A DNA stretch of 55,859 nt from the NCBI GenBank assembly GCA_014237145.1, contig JAAXOC010000077.1, positions 1 to 55,859 on the forward strand. The letters are read 5' to 3'. Shown one piece after another: positions 55,796-55,859 of this stretch. Source of the stretch: ANME-2 cluster archaeon. GTDB lineage: Archaea > Halobacteriota > Methanosarcinia > Methanosarcinales > Methanocomedenaceae. The first letter of the stretch is position 1; each line of letters starts with the position of its first letter. Position numbers and translations under genes: made by a program. The notes under the pieces were generated by a model that saw only the letters and a list, made by a program, of their open reading frames with translations, had not been told where the DNA came from and made no database searches.

Positions 55796-55859
55796 ATGGT
55801 GCCGCCTCGTTTCCTACAAGATATTTTGCCAGATAGAGTGCATCTGCAGAAGTTATCTT
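55794..55859 (-). CDS. C-terminal end of a dockerin-domain protein (partial)
   Basis: Only the last 21 residues are in the window: KITSADALYLAKYLVGNEAA, then Pro and TAA. ITSADALYLAKYLVG is the second helix half of a type I dockerin repeat (normally after an EF-hand-like DxNGDG loop). With the cohesin-like neighbour it suggests calcium-dependent protein pairing on the cell surface. The rest of the gene lies beyond the window. Confidence 0.75.
   Translation of the reverse strand, partial: KITSADALYLAKYLVGNEAAP

Overview
The window reads as chromosome of an archaeon, most likely a Methanosarcinales- or ANME-like member of the Halobacteriota. It carries archaea-only or archaea-typical genes: the large subunit of DNA polymerase D (38310..41747), an archaeosortase with archaetidylserine synthase and decarboxylase (11615..13834), a ThiD-ThiN fusion (22951..24294), an archaeal CobT (36488..37516) and an Era-like GTPase with DUF2073 and Zn-ribbon partners (26618..28073). 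No methanogenesis marker lies in the window, so a genus cannot be given. The SbcCD nuclease (5847..10552) is of the long, bacterial-type SbcC form.

Layout. 1..5840 is an island of toxin-antitoxin and defence genes (AbiE pair, GIY-YIG protein, RelE pair, broken MazF pair, HicB with a HicA stub) lying downstream of sbcC and divided by two degenerate copies of the sbcC 3' end. 5847..13834 holds sbcDC, a ferredoxin and the archaeosortase/lipid operon. 13835..18600 is gene debris (PIN, HsdM, ISL3 transposase and PGF-type tail remnants) around a Mop protein, a DUF362 protein and a flavodoxin. 18600..22950 is a second island downstream of thiDN: a DUF4143 ATPase, a Bro-N protein and type I restriction debris, again with two degenerate copies of the host gene's 3' end. 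22951..31709 is mostly ordinary core genome. 31821..33482 is a small decayed PIN region. 33615..41747 carries a TctA-like transporter, hemD, a ferredoxin, two regulators, cobT and polC. 41739..44564 contains a tandem array made from two convergent gene ends, an ABC chimera, a truncated nucleotidyltransferase and a transposase fragment. 44844..55859 is an envelope region: an ExbB/TolQ-like channel, DUF2149, a DUF11 secreted protein, a 2345-residue multidomain surface protein, a cohesin-like protein and the tail of a dockerin protein.

The most striking pattern is repeated copying of gene 3' ends. Degenerate copies of the ends of sbcC and thiDN, possibly also of the TctA-like gene, stand downstream of the intact gene with accessory genes in between, and the homology begins at or just past the stop codon. 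At polC the joint ends of two convergent genes are multiplied eight times at an exact 38-bp period. No integrase, tRNA or other usual integration machinery is visible. Over this lie six short inverted-repeat elements of four families, all with target duplications (4, 4, 5 and 8 bp); two of them split toxin genes. Together these suggest that genomic islands grow outward from gene ends and are then eroded by small transposable elements.
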